From CAYTZH01 sp964442285 (lineage in GTDB: Bacteria > Myxococcota_A > UBA9160 > JAFDET01), in the NCBI GenBank assembly GCA_964442285.1, contig CAYTZH010000045.1:1-38101 (forward strand): 38,101 bases of DNA. The letters are read 5' to 3'. Position numbers and translations under genes: made by a program. The number at the start of each line of letters is the position of its first letter. The stretch's first letter is position 1. The notes under the pieces were generated by a model, which saw nothing but the letters and a program-made list of their open reading frames with translations, had not been told where the DNA came from and ran no database searches. Below, piece after piece: positions 9,573 through 16,768 of the stretch.

Positions 9573-10485
9573 GGCGGCGTCTCCAGTCGTCGAGCAGCGC
9601 GGCGAGGGCCGTGTCGAGATCGCTGCGGGGTGACCAGCCCGTGGCCTTCGTCAGCCGCTCGGCGCTGCCCACCGAGACGTCCGTGGGCCGGACCCGCGCC
9701 GGGTCGACCCGGATCTCCGGGCGGGCCCGGCTGGCCGACAGCAGGCGGTCGAGCAGGGTGCGCACGGAGCAGCCGCGTCCGCTGCACACGTTGTAGGCGT
9801 CGGCCGGGACCGACGGATCGAGCAGCGCGAGATAGGCTTCCACGACGTCGTCGACGGGCAGGAAGTCCCGCACGGAGTCGAGGTTGCCGACGTGGAGCTG
9901 CGGCGGGCGCCGGCCCGCCTCCAGCTCGGCCAGCTGCCGGGCGAAGCTCGAGGCGACGAAGACGTCGCGCTGCCCCGGCCCCGTATGGTTGAAGGGGCGG
10001 GCCCGCACCACGTCGAGGCCTCGCGTCGCCCAGGCCTCGCCGAGCAGGTCGGCTGCGGCTTTGGCCCAGGCGTAGGGCGAGGACGGTCGCAGGGGCGCGG
10101 CCTCGGTCCAGGGCGTGGCGCCGGGCGGGGCGGAGCCGTAGATCTCGCCCGAGCCCACCAGCAGCACCCGGGCGCCCGGCGCGTGCCGAGCGACCGCGCG
10201 AAGCAGCCCGACCGCGCCCGCGTAGGTGACGCGATAGGCGCCGGCCGCGTCCTCCCGGGAGGCGGCGACCGAGCTTCGGGCGGCCAGGTGCACGACCACG
10301 TCGGGCACGAGCTCCGCCACGGCCCGCGCCAGCGCTTCGGGATCCGTCACGTCGAGGTCGCGGTCGCGGGCGCTCACCCGGGCCCCCGCCGCCTCGAGCC
10401 GGGGGACCAGCCGGGTGCCGACGAAGCCGGTGGCGCCCGTCACGAGAACGTGTCGGCCCTGCAGTCCCGCGGCTCGGACCTCCAG
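9556..10485 (-). CDS. NAD(P)-dependent sugar-nucleotide epimerase/dehydratase (SDR), GDP-mannose 4,6-dehydratase-like
   Basis: Extended short-chain dehydrogenase of 309 residues. The nucleotide-binding motif is VTGATGFVGTRL, with DLDVTD and VVHLAARSSV following. The catalytic set is Ser/Glu in VGSGEIYG and YxxxK in SPYAWAKAA; substrate-binding motifs are RPFNHTGPGQ and RDFLPVDDVVEAY. This pattern resembles GDP-4-keto-6-deoxy-mannose reductase (Rmd) or GDP-mannose 4,6-dehydratase, so it probably makes a deoxysugar nucleotide. No ATG, GTG or TTG precedes the first strand. I place the start at CTG 10485 because a strong AGGAGGA lies 6 bases upstream, inside the end of the LOG gene. It overlaps the prmA 3' end. 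Confidence 0.87.
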   Translation of the reverse strand: MEVRAAGLQGRHVLVTGATGFVGTRLVPRLEAAGARVSARDRDLDVTDPEALARAVAELVPDVVVHLAARSSVAASREDAAGAYRVTYAGAVGLLRAVARHAPGARVLLVGSGEIYGSAPPGATPWTEAAPLRPSSPYAWAKAAADLLGEAWATRGLDVVRARPFNHTGPGQRDVFVASSFARQLAELEAGRRPPQLHVGNLDSVRDFLPVDDVVEAYLALLDPSVPADAYNVCSGRGCSVRTLLDRLLSASRARPEIRVDPARVRPTDVSVGSAERLTKATGWSPRSDLDTALAALLDDWRRRLSADA

Positions 10486-10487
10486 GG

Positions 10488-11621
10488 CTAGTCCTCCTCG
10501 CGCGCCTTGGCCTCGGGCGGCAGCGACTGGGGCAGGATCTCGTGGGGACTCGCCTCGTCGGGCGGTGCGGGATCGCTGACCAGCTGATTCAGGCGATCGA
10601 TGAGCAGGCGCAGGCGCCCGAGGTCGCGGCGGTTGAAGGGGAGGACCACCCGCGGCAGCTCCGGCACCTCGTCGCCCTCCTCGGGCAGTGCGGACGTCAC
10701 CTCGATCTCGCCCTCGGCGAGCAGGTCCTTGAAGTCGGCGTTCAGCCGGGCGAGCTCGTCCGCGGACGGTGCCCGGTGCACCCGCAGGGCCAGCCGGCTT
10801 CCCACGTAGCGGCTCGACTGGTAGTTGCGGTAGAAGCCGAGGATCTCGGTCACGGCCTCGTCCACGGAGTCGGTGACCCGGAACAGCGCCATGTCCTCCT
10901 CGGAGATCAGGCCCTTGCCGAGCAGATGGTCCTCCACGTAGGCGCGCCACTCGCGCCAGTAGGTGCCGCCCGGCGCATCGAGGAACACCACGGGCACCAT
11001 CTCGCTCTTGCCGGTCTGGATGAGGGTGAGTGCCTCGAAGCCCTCGTCGTGGGTGCCGAAGCCGCCGGGGAGCAGCGTGATGGCGTGGGACTCCTTCACG
11101 AACATGACCTTGCGCGTGAAGAAGTAGCGGAAGTTGATGAGCTTCGGGTCGCCGGCGATGACGTGGTTGGCCTGCTGCTCGAACGGGAGCCGGATGTTCA
11201 CGCCGAACGAGGCCTCGCGGCCCGCGCCCTGCTGGGCGGCCGTCATCACGCCCGGGCCCGCGCCGGTGATCGTCATCCAGCCCACCTCGGCCATCCGCTC
11301 GGCGAAGCTCCGCGCCTGGTGCCACTCCGGATGCGCCTCCGGGGTCCGGGCGCTCCCGAAGACCGACACCTTGCGCAGCTGGGCCCAGGGGCCGAAGACG
11401 CGGAAGGCGTGACGGAGCTCCTTGAGGGCGTTGTTGAGCAGCTTGAGATCGCCCCGGGGCGTGCCGTCGCGGACGAGCCGCAGGCCCGACGCCAGGATCT
11501 GGCGCACGGCGTCCGGGTCTTCGGAGGCGCCGTAGCGCTCCTGGGCGAGCTCGATGAGCTCGTCGATCCGGCGGTCGAGCTCCGGGTCGCCGAGTCGGTA
11601 GCGTTGGGGTTCTCGCGCCAT
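10488..11621 (-). CDS. LOG/TIGR00730-family Rossmann-fold protein (possible nucleotide 5'-monophosphate nucleosidase)
   Basis: 377 residues. The central 200 contain the LOG-family signatures: VSVFGSARTP, TGAGPGVMTAA (GGGxxGxM-like), and PGGFGTHDEGFEALTLIQTGK (PGGxGTxxE catalytic loop). Family members hydrolyse cytokinin or other nucleoside 5'-monophosphates to base and ribose 5-phosphate, and many are misannotated as lysine decarboxylases. Extra N-terminal (~100 residues) and C-terminal (~110 residues, ending acidic/basic EAKAREED) regions make it longer than plant-type LOG. The ATG at 11621 was chosen as the first Met with sensible downstream sequence; an in-frame ATG at 11768 would add 49 unconvincing residues. 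It precedes the epimerase by overlapping signals, so the two are likely co-transcribed. Confidence 0.87.
   Translation of the reverse strand: MAREPQRYRLGDPELDRRIDELIELAQERYGASEDPDAVRQILASGLRLVRDGTPRGDLKLLNNALKELRHAFRVFGPWAQLRKVSVFGSARTPEAHPEWHQARSFAERMAEVGWMTITGAGPGVMTAAQQGAGREASFGVNIRLPFEQQANHVIAGDPKLINFRYFFTRKVMFVKESHAITLLPGGFGTHDEGFEALTLIQTGKSEMVPVVFLDAPGGTYWREWRAYVEDHLLGKGLISEEDMALFRVTDSVDEAVTEILGFYRNYQSSRYVGSRLALRVHRAPSADELARLNADFKDLLAEGEIEVTSALPEEGDEVPELPRVVLPFNRRDLGRLRLLIDRLNQLVSDPAPPDEASPHEILPQSLPPEAKAREED
10492..10498 (-). promoter_or_regulatory. Strong Shine-Dalgarno supporting a CTG start
   Basis: AGGAGGA on the minus strand, followed by a 6-base spacer that contains the LOG-family stop codon, then CTG 10485. 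This is the only well-placed ribosome site for the epimerase gene. Confidence 0.6.
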
Positions 11622-11642
11622 GGCCTCATGAGGGTACGGAGA

Positions 11643-11663
11643 GGTCGGGCCCCATGCCCGACC
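11643..11663. repeat. Perfect 8-base inverted repeat upstream of the LOG gene
   Basis: GGTCGGGC at 11643-11650 and its complement GCCCGACC at 11656-11663 are separated by CCCAT. It lies 22 bases upstream of the LOG-family ATG in the divergent intergenic region, so it could be an operator or a 5'-leader hairpin. No U-tract follows. Confidence 0.5.
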
Positions 11664-11708
11664 GGTGGGCGAAGGCCTCACCCGGTGGGCGGACGCCTCA
11701 CCCGGTGG
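11662..11708 (+). repeat. 20-base tandem repeat in divergent intergenic region
   Basis: About 2.4 copies of a 20-base unit beginning CCGGTGGGCG, at 11662, 11682 and 11702, differing at a few bases. It sits between the divergent LOG and TPR-lipoprotein genes, overlapping the end of the inverted repeat. Function unknown; possibly clustered regulator sites. Confidence 0.55.
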
Positions 11709-11872
11709 CTCATCGGAAGAGTGCGGCCAGGTCTGGAACCGAAAGCCCACCCTGAGGGGAAAACGCATCGGCCCAGGTCAGACTGGACGTCCCCGGGTCG
11801 GACACGGCACCCTGTTGGCGCCGCCGCCGAGCGGTCGCCGACCCGCTCTCGACTCACTCAGGAGCCCGCCCC

Positions 11873-13528
11873 ATGGTCCGACGCATCGCCCTCGTCCTGT
11901 TCCTGCTGGCCCCGCTGGGGTTGTCCCCGGTCCTGCTGGCCTGCAGCCCCGGTCGTTCGCCAAAGGAGATCGAGCGTCCCCGGCTGCTGGAGAGTCTGGG
12001 GGACCTGACCCACCCGGTGAGCACCTGGAACCCGGAGGCCCAGCGCTACTTCGACCAGGGCCTGATCCTGACCTTCGGCTTCAACCACGAGGCCGCCGTG
12101 CGCTCGTTCGCCGAGGCCGCGCGGCTCGACCCGGCCTGCGCGATGTGTTTCTGGGGGATCGCCCTGGCCCTCGGTCCCAACATCAACGCGCCCATGGGGC
12201 CCGAGGCCGGGCGACGGGCCTACGCCGCCCTCCAGCAGGCCCAGGCCCTGGCGGCGGAGGCCAGCCCGCGCGAGCAGGCCTACATCGCCGCCCTCGCGCC
12301 GCGCTACGCCGCCGAGCCGCCGAGCGATCGCGCCGCGCTCGATCGCGCCTACGCCGAGGCCATGGCCGAGCTCCACGGGGCCGATCCGACGGACGTCGAC
12401 GCCGCGACGCTCTACGCCGAGGCCCTGATGGACCTCTCGCCCTGGGACTACTGGACCGAGGACGCCGAGCCCCGCGAGCACACCGAGGAGGTACTGCGCC
12501 TCCTGGAGGCGGTCCTCGAGCAGGATCCGAACCACGTCGGCGCCAACCACTACTACATCCATGCCGTGGAGAAGCACTTCCCCGAGCGGGCCGAGGCGGC
12601 GGCCGACCGGCTCGGCAGGCTCGCGCCCGACGTGGGCCACCTGGTCCACATGCCCTCGCACATCTACTGGCGCCTCGGTCGCTACGAGGACGCGACCGAG
12701 GTCAACATCCGGGCCTCCGCCGCCGACGAGGCCTTCTTCTCCTGGTGTCGGGGAGGCGCGTTCTACTCGGCGGTCTACTACCCGCACAACCTCCACTTCC
12801 TGTGGGCGGCGGCCGCCGCCGAGGGCCGCAGCAACCTGGCGCTCACCACGGCGCGGCGCCTGGCCGGGGCCAGCGCAGACCGGGTAGGGACGTTCCCGTT
12901 CGTGCAGGAGTTCCTCTCGATTCCCATGCTGAGCCTGGCGCGCTTCGGCCAGTGGGACGCGCTGCTGGCGGAGCCGAGCCCCCCCGCCGACCAGATCTAC
13001 CTGAAGGGCATCTGGCACTACACGCGCGGGCTCGCCTTCGCGCGCACCGGCGATCTCGAGGCGGCCGCGCGCGAGCAGGCCGCGCTCGATTCCCTGGCGG
13101 CGGCTCCGGCCGCGCGGCAGCTGGTCCTGGCGGGGGGCACCGCCTCGGCGTCGACCCTGCTGTCGATCGGTGCGGAGCACCTGGAGGGCGAGCTCGCCGC
13201 GGCCCACGGTCGTACCCGGGAGGCCGTGGATGCCCTGGAGCGCGCCGTCGCCATCCAGGACGGCCTGGCCTACATGGAGCCGCCGCCGTGGTACTTCCCC
13301 ACGCGCCAGGCGCTGGGCGCCGTGCTGCTCGACGCCGGCCGCGCGGCGGACGCCGAATCCGTCTACCGCAAGGATCTGGAGCAGTATCCGCGCAACGGCT
13401 GGTCGCTCTTCGGGCTGGCCCAGAGCCTCCGCGCCCAGGGCCGGGAGGCCCAGCTGGCGTGGGCCCGGCAGGGCTTCGAGGAGGCCTGGGCGCGCGCCGA
13501 CGTGAAGCTCTCGGCGTCGCGCTTCTGA
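11873..13528 (+). CDS. Tetratricopeptide-repeat lipoprotein
   Basis: 551 residues. An N-terminal signal sequence ends in a lipobox (LLAC, Cys near residue 24), so the protein is predicted to be lipidated and exported. The body is helical TPR-like: FDQGLILTFGFNHEAAVRSFAEAARLDP is a clear TPR unit. It also carries a conserved C-x2-C (Cys89 and Cys92, in DPACAMCFWGIALALG) and His-rich stretches NHYYIHAVE and HLVHMPSHIYWRLGRY, which recur in this uncharacterised family and may bind metal or haem. Function is unknown. It is transcribed divergently from the LOG gene, and the next gene begins 70 bases downstream. Confidence 0.85.
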   Translation: MVRRIALVLFLLAPLGLSPVLLACSPGRSPKEIERPRLLESLGDLTHPVSTWNPEAQRYFDQGLILTFGFNHEAAVRSFAEAARLDPACAMCFWGIALALGPNINAPMGPEAGRRAYAALQQAQALAAEASPREQAYIAALAPRYAAEPPSDRAALDRAYAEAMAELHGADPTDVDAATLYAEALMDLSPWDYWTEDAEPREHTEEVLRLLEAVLEQDPNHVGANHYYIHAVEKHFPERAEAAADRLGRLAPDVGHLVHMPSHIYWRLGRYEDATEVNIRASAADEAFFSWCRGGAFYSAVYYPHNLHFLWAAAAAEGRSNLALTTARRLAGASADRVGTFPFVQEFLSIPMLSLARFGQWDALLAEPSPPADQIYLKGIWHYTRGLAFARTGDLEAAAREQAALDSLAAAPAARQLVLAGGTASASTLLSIGAEHLEGELAAAHGRTREAVDALERAVAIQDGLAYMEPPPWYFPTRQALGAVLLDAGRAADAESVYRKDLEQYPRNGWSLFGLAQSLRAQGREAQLAWARQGFEEAWARADVKLSASRF

Positions 13529-13598
13529 GACGGCGCCCGCGAGGGCCGGCTGGAGCGCCGGCGCCGGCCCGTGCTACAAGGGCCAGGGGGGTGCAGCC

Positions 13599-14618
13599 AT
13601 GATCATCATCGGCGTCTCGGGGCCCTATGCGGCGGGCAAGGGCGAGGTGGTGGGCTTCCTCGTCGGGCGCGGCTTCCAGCCGCTCTCCCTCTCGGACGTG
13701 ATCCGCGACGAGCTCGCCGCCCAGGGCCTGAGCGAGACCCGGGAGCGGATGATCGAGGCCGGCACGCGCCTGCGCCGCGAGGGCGGGGAGGGCGTCCTGG
13801 CCGAGCGGCTGGTGCGGAAGTTCGAGCGCGCCCACAACTACGTGATCGACTCCATCCGCCATCCCGCCGAGGTGGAGGCCCTGCGCCGCGCGGACCCGGG
13901 GTTCCGGCTGATCTGGGTGGACGCGCCCCTGGAGATCCGCTTCGAGCGGCTGCGCTCCCGCGGGCGGCCGGGCGACCCGGAGACCCTCGAAGCGCTGCGC
14001 GCCATGGAGGCCCGCGAGGCCGGGGGCGCCGACCCGGCGGGCCAGCAGTTGGATGCCATCCGCGCCGGGGCCGACTTCACGGTGTCGAACGCGGGCGACC
14101 TGGGGAAGCTCCACGAGGAGCTCCAGCGGGTGCTGCAGCGCTCGCTCTACTTCGAGCGGCCGACGTGGGACCTCTACTTCATGGACATCGCCCGGGTGGT
14201 GGCCAACCGCAGCAACTGTGTGAAGCGGAAGGTGGGGGCGGTGATCGTGCGGGAGCGCCGGATCATCTCGACCGGCTACAACGGCACGCCCCGGGGCGTG
14301 CGCAACTGCAACCAGGGCGGCTGCCCGCGCTGCAACTCCTTTGCGGCGGGGGGCACCCGCCTGGACGAGTGCCTCTGCTCCCATGGCGAGGAGAACGCGA
14401 TCACCCAGGCGGCGTTCCACGGGGTGAGCGTCCGGGAGGGGACGATCTACACCACTTTCTCGCCCTGCCTGATGTGCACCAAGATGATCATCAACTCGGG
14501 CCTGGCCGAGGTGGTGTACGACGCGGCCTATCCCCTGAGCGACGTCCCCCTGGCCCTGCTGCGAGAGGCCGGGATCAAGGTGCGCCAGGCGGAGGAGGCC
14601 GATCGTCCCCCGGTGTGA
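13599..14618 (+). CDS. P-loop kinase-like/dCMP deaminase fusion protein
   Basis: 339 residues in two domains. Residues 1-~180 form a P-loop nucleotide kinase-like domain, with Walker A GPYAAGKGE at 8-16 and DSIRHPAEVEAL in the position of an acceptor region. Residues ~185-335 form a deoxycytidylate deaminase, with zinc ligands His262 and catalytic Glu264 in SHGEENAI and Cys290/Cys293 in SPCLMC. The extra Cys-rich stretch CNQGGCPRC may form a second zinc site. Deamination of dCMP to dUMP feeds thymidylate synthesis. The same order of domains occurs in fungal dCMP deaminases and in the anti-phage AvcD proteins, which are longer. No AvcI-like RNA could be recognised nearby. The kinase half may be regulatory. 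Confidence 0.9.
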   Translation: MIIIGVSGPYAAGKGEVVGFLVGRGFQPLSLSDVIRDELAAQGLSETRERMIEAGTRLRREGGEGVLAERLVRKFERAHNYVIDSIRHPAEVEALRRADPGFRLIWVDAPLEIRFERLRSRGRPGDPETLEALRAMEAREAGGADPAGQQLDAIRAGADFTVSNAGDLGKLHEELQRVLQRSLYFERPTWDLYFMDIARVVANRSNCVKRKVGAVIVRERRIISTGYNGTPRGVRNCNQGGCPRCNSFAAGGTRLDECLCSHGEENAITQAAFHGVSVREGTIYTTFSPCLMCTKMIINSGLAEVVYDAAYPLSDVPLALLREAGIKVRQAEEADRPPV

Positions 14619-14731
14619 ACCGGGTCACGGGGCGCACGCGCCGAGTGTGCCATGCTGCCCCCGAACGCGGCGGTCCGGACGGCTGAGGGGCCGGCGCCGG
14701 CCTCCAAGCCTGAAGCCACGGGAGAACCGCC

Positions 14732-15214
14732 TTGGCATTCGACGCCTTCCTGAAGATCCCCAGCATCGCTGGCGAGAGCAACGACGAGAAGCACAAGGAC
14801 TGGATCGAGATCACCAGCTTCGGCTACGGGGTGAGCAATCCGGTCTCCACGCGCGCAGGCAAGAGCGAGCGCGCGAGCCACCAGGACTTCAGCATCATCA
14901 AGGCCACGGACAAGGCGAGCCCCCATCTCTTCCTCGCGTGCTGCGATTCCAGGAAGCTCAACGAGATGCGGATCGAGCTCTGTCGCGCCACCCAGGACAA
15001 GCAGAAGTACATGGAGATCAAGCTCTACAACGCCTACGTGACGAGCTACCAGCCCAATGGGGAGACCTCGGGCAAGGAGAACCTCCCCACCGAGACCGTC
15101 ACCTTCAACTACCAGAAGATCGAGTTCATCTACACCGAGACCGATCGCAAGACCGGCCGGCCGAAGGGCGACCTGACGGCCTACTGGGACCTCGCTCGCA
15201 ACGCGGGCGGCTGA
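14732..15214 (+). CDS. hcp: Hcp-family type VI secretion tube protein
   Basis: 160 residues, the usual Hcp size. The start MAFDAFLKIPSIAGES and the strands WIEITSFGYGVSNPV, HLFLACCDSRKLNEMRIEL, YMEIKLYNAYVTSYQ and TVTFNYQKIEFIYTE are characteristic of Hcp1. Hcp forms hexameric rings that stack into the type VI inner tube and can carry effectors. The start is TTG 14732, with GGAG at 14721-14724. No other type VI genes (tssB/C, vgrG, clpV) are in the window, so this is an orphan Hcp. A sigma-54 activator lies immediately downstream, and type VI clusters are often sigma-54 controlled, so the pairing may be functional (inference). Confidence 0.92.
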   Translation: MAFDAFLKIPSIAGESNDEKHKDWIEITSFGYGVSNPVSTRAGKSERASHQDFSIIKATDKASPHLFLACCDSRKLNEMRIELCRATQDKQKYMEIKLYNAYVTSYQPNGETSGKENLPTETVTFNYQKIEFIYTETDRKTGRPKGDLTAYWDLARNAGG

Positions 15215-15315
15215 TCCAGGCGATCCGTCCGGGCGAGGGGGCGACCCCGCGCCTTTGATCAAATCCTGAGCTTTGTGGCGCCGAAAGTCCTCTGATCTCC
15301 TCTAGGATTTCGGGC

Positions 15316-16749
15316 ATGGACCTGCGTGCGGTTCAGAGCCCGGGCCCCGATCGTGGGCCTCTGCTGAGCCCGGGCTCCCCTTCCTTCGGGCCCCGGCGGA
15401 GCCGGGTGGGGGTGGCGCTGTCGGTGGCCACGGAGCGACGGCTCGTGTCCCAGGCGATTCGCGCCGCGGGCGTAGCCGTCCAGGAGACGGACCGCCTCGA
15501 GCAGCTCGAGCGGATCCTTCACCGGGGCGCCTTCGCGGCCGTCGTCCTCGGGAGCGAGCTCGCGTCCCGCCGTGGCCTGGCGTTGCTCCAACGGGCGCCG
15601 GAGCCGACCCCCGCCATCGTCGTGGCGGGAGATCGCGTCGATCGCGTGCTCGATGCCGTTCGCTGGGGCGCCCTCGAGTGCGTCCTGCCGCCGCCTCGCG
15701 ACCGCGGGCGGATCGCCGAGCTGGCCCGGCTCTGTGTCGAGCACCGGACCGCCCTCGAGCAGCGGATCCTTGCCCGCAGTCCGGCGCTGCGTGCCGTGGT
15801 GAGGCGGGTCGGCCTGTTCGCGCCGGAGGAGGATCCCGTGCTGGTCACGGGCGAGACGGGCGTGGGCAAGGAGGTGGTCGCGCGCGCACTCCACGCCGCG
15901 AGCCCCCGCGCCGCCGGCCCCTTCGTCGCGGTGAACCTCAGCGCATTGCCGGAAGGGACCCTCGAGAGCGAGCTCTTCGGCCACGAGCGCGGTGCGTTCA
16001 CCGGGGCGACGCACCGGCGCGCCGGACGCTTCGAGCAGGCCCAGGGCGGAACCATCCTGCTGGACGAGATCGGGGACGCGCCGCCTCGCGTGCAGGCCGA
16101 GCTGCTCCGGGTGGTGGAGAGTCGCCGCCTGACGCGGCTCGGCGGCACCGGCGATCTGGTGTGCGACGTCCGGATCCTGGCGGCCACCCATCGCGATCTC
16201 CCGGATGCGATCCGGCGCGGCGCCTTCCGCGAAGACCTGTGGCATCGCCTCGGTGCGCTGCAGATCCACGTCCCGCCGCTGCGGGAGCGTCCCGAAGACG
16301 TGGATGCGCTCGTGGAGCGAGAGCTCTGGGAGAGCAGCGGCCAGCGCGGCGGCCCCCCCTTTGCGCTCGACGAGCCAGCCCGCGGGCGGCTGCGCGCCGA
16401 TCCGTGGCCGGGCAACGCCCGGGAGCTGCGCCTGACGGTCCGGCGCATGGTGGTCCTGGCGGGGGGGCGTCGACACCTCGGCCTGCCGGACGTCGAGGCC
16501 GCACTGGGGAGCGAGCCGCGTCCGGCGCGGGCGTCCGGGCTGGAGCCGCCGGGCCCGCCGGCGAGTCGCTCGGCCTTTGCCGAGCAGGAGCGCGCCGAGG
16601 TGCTGGCGCTGCTCGCCGCACACCGCTGGAACGTCTCGGCCGTGGCACGAGACCTGGGCGTCAGCCGGGGGACGCTCCGCAACCGGCTACAGCGGCTCGG
16701 GATCGGGTCCTCCCGAAGGGAGTCTCGGCATCCGTCCTGCAGCGATTGA
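15316..16749 (+). CDS. Sigma-54-dependent transcriptional activator with degenerate receiver domain
   Basis: 477 residues. The N-terminal ~140 residues look like a response-regulator fold, but the phospho-acceptor Asp is replaced (AAVVLGSELASRRGL), suggesting a pseudo-receiver. The AAA+ domain has Walker A GETGVGKE at 179-186, the sigma-54 contact loop GAFTGA at 226-231, Walker B TILLDEIGD and the R-finger region FREDLWHRL. A Fis-type helix-turn-helix ends the protein (WNVSAVARDLGVSRGTLRNRLQRLG). It activates RNA polymerase-sigma54 at unknown promoters. It lies 101 bases after hcp in the same direction and 19 bases before the next regulator gene. With the phosphorylation site missing, control may be by ligand or partner binding. 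Confidence 0.93.
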   Translation: MDLRAVQSPGPDRGPLLSPGSPSFGPRRSRVGVALSVATERRLVSQAIRAAGVAVQETDRLEQLERILHRGAFAAVVLGSELASRRGLALLQRAPEPTPAIVVAGDRVDRVLDAVRWGALECVLPPPRDRGRIAELARLCVEHRTALEQRILARSPALRAVVRRVGLFAPEEDPVLVTGETGVGKEVVARALHAASPRAAGPFVAVNLSALPEGTLESELFGHERGAFTGATHRRAGRFEQAQGGTILLDEIGDAPPRVQAELLRVVESRRLTRLGGTGDLVCDVRILAATHRDLPDAIRRGAFREDLWHRLGALQIHVPPLRERPEDVDALVERELWESSGQRGGPPFALDEPARGRLRADPWPGNARELRLTVRRMVVLAGGRRHLGLPDVEAALGSEPRPARASGLEPPGPPASRSAFAEQERAEVLALLAAHRWNVSAVARDLGVSRGTLRNRLQRLGIGSSRRESRHPSCSD

Positions 16750-16768
16750 GGGCTACAGTTCCGGGCGT

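Noticed and set aside
9556..11621. A biosynthetic gene cluster built on the epimerase, LOG gene and glycosyltransferase
   Set aside because: These genes are separated by prmA and lie on different strands, and no core biosynthetic enzyme is present.
14689..14702. GGCCGGCGCCGGCC palindrome upstream of hcp
   Set aside because: GC-only palindromes arise often at this composition; there is no loop or T-run, and it is not a clear terminator or operator.
15268..15290. A sigma-54 promoter (TGGCGC then GTCCT) before the activator gene
   Set aside because: The -24 half is fair but the -12 half does not match TTGC; too weak to claim.
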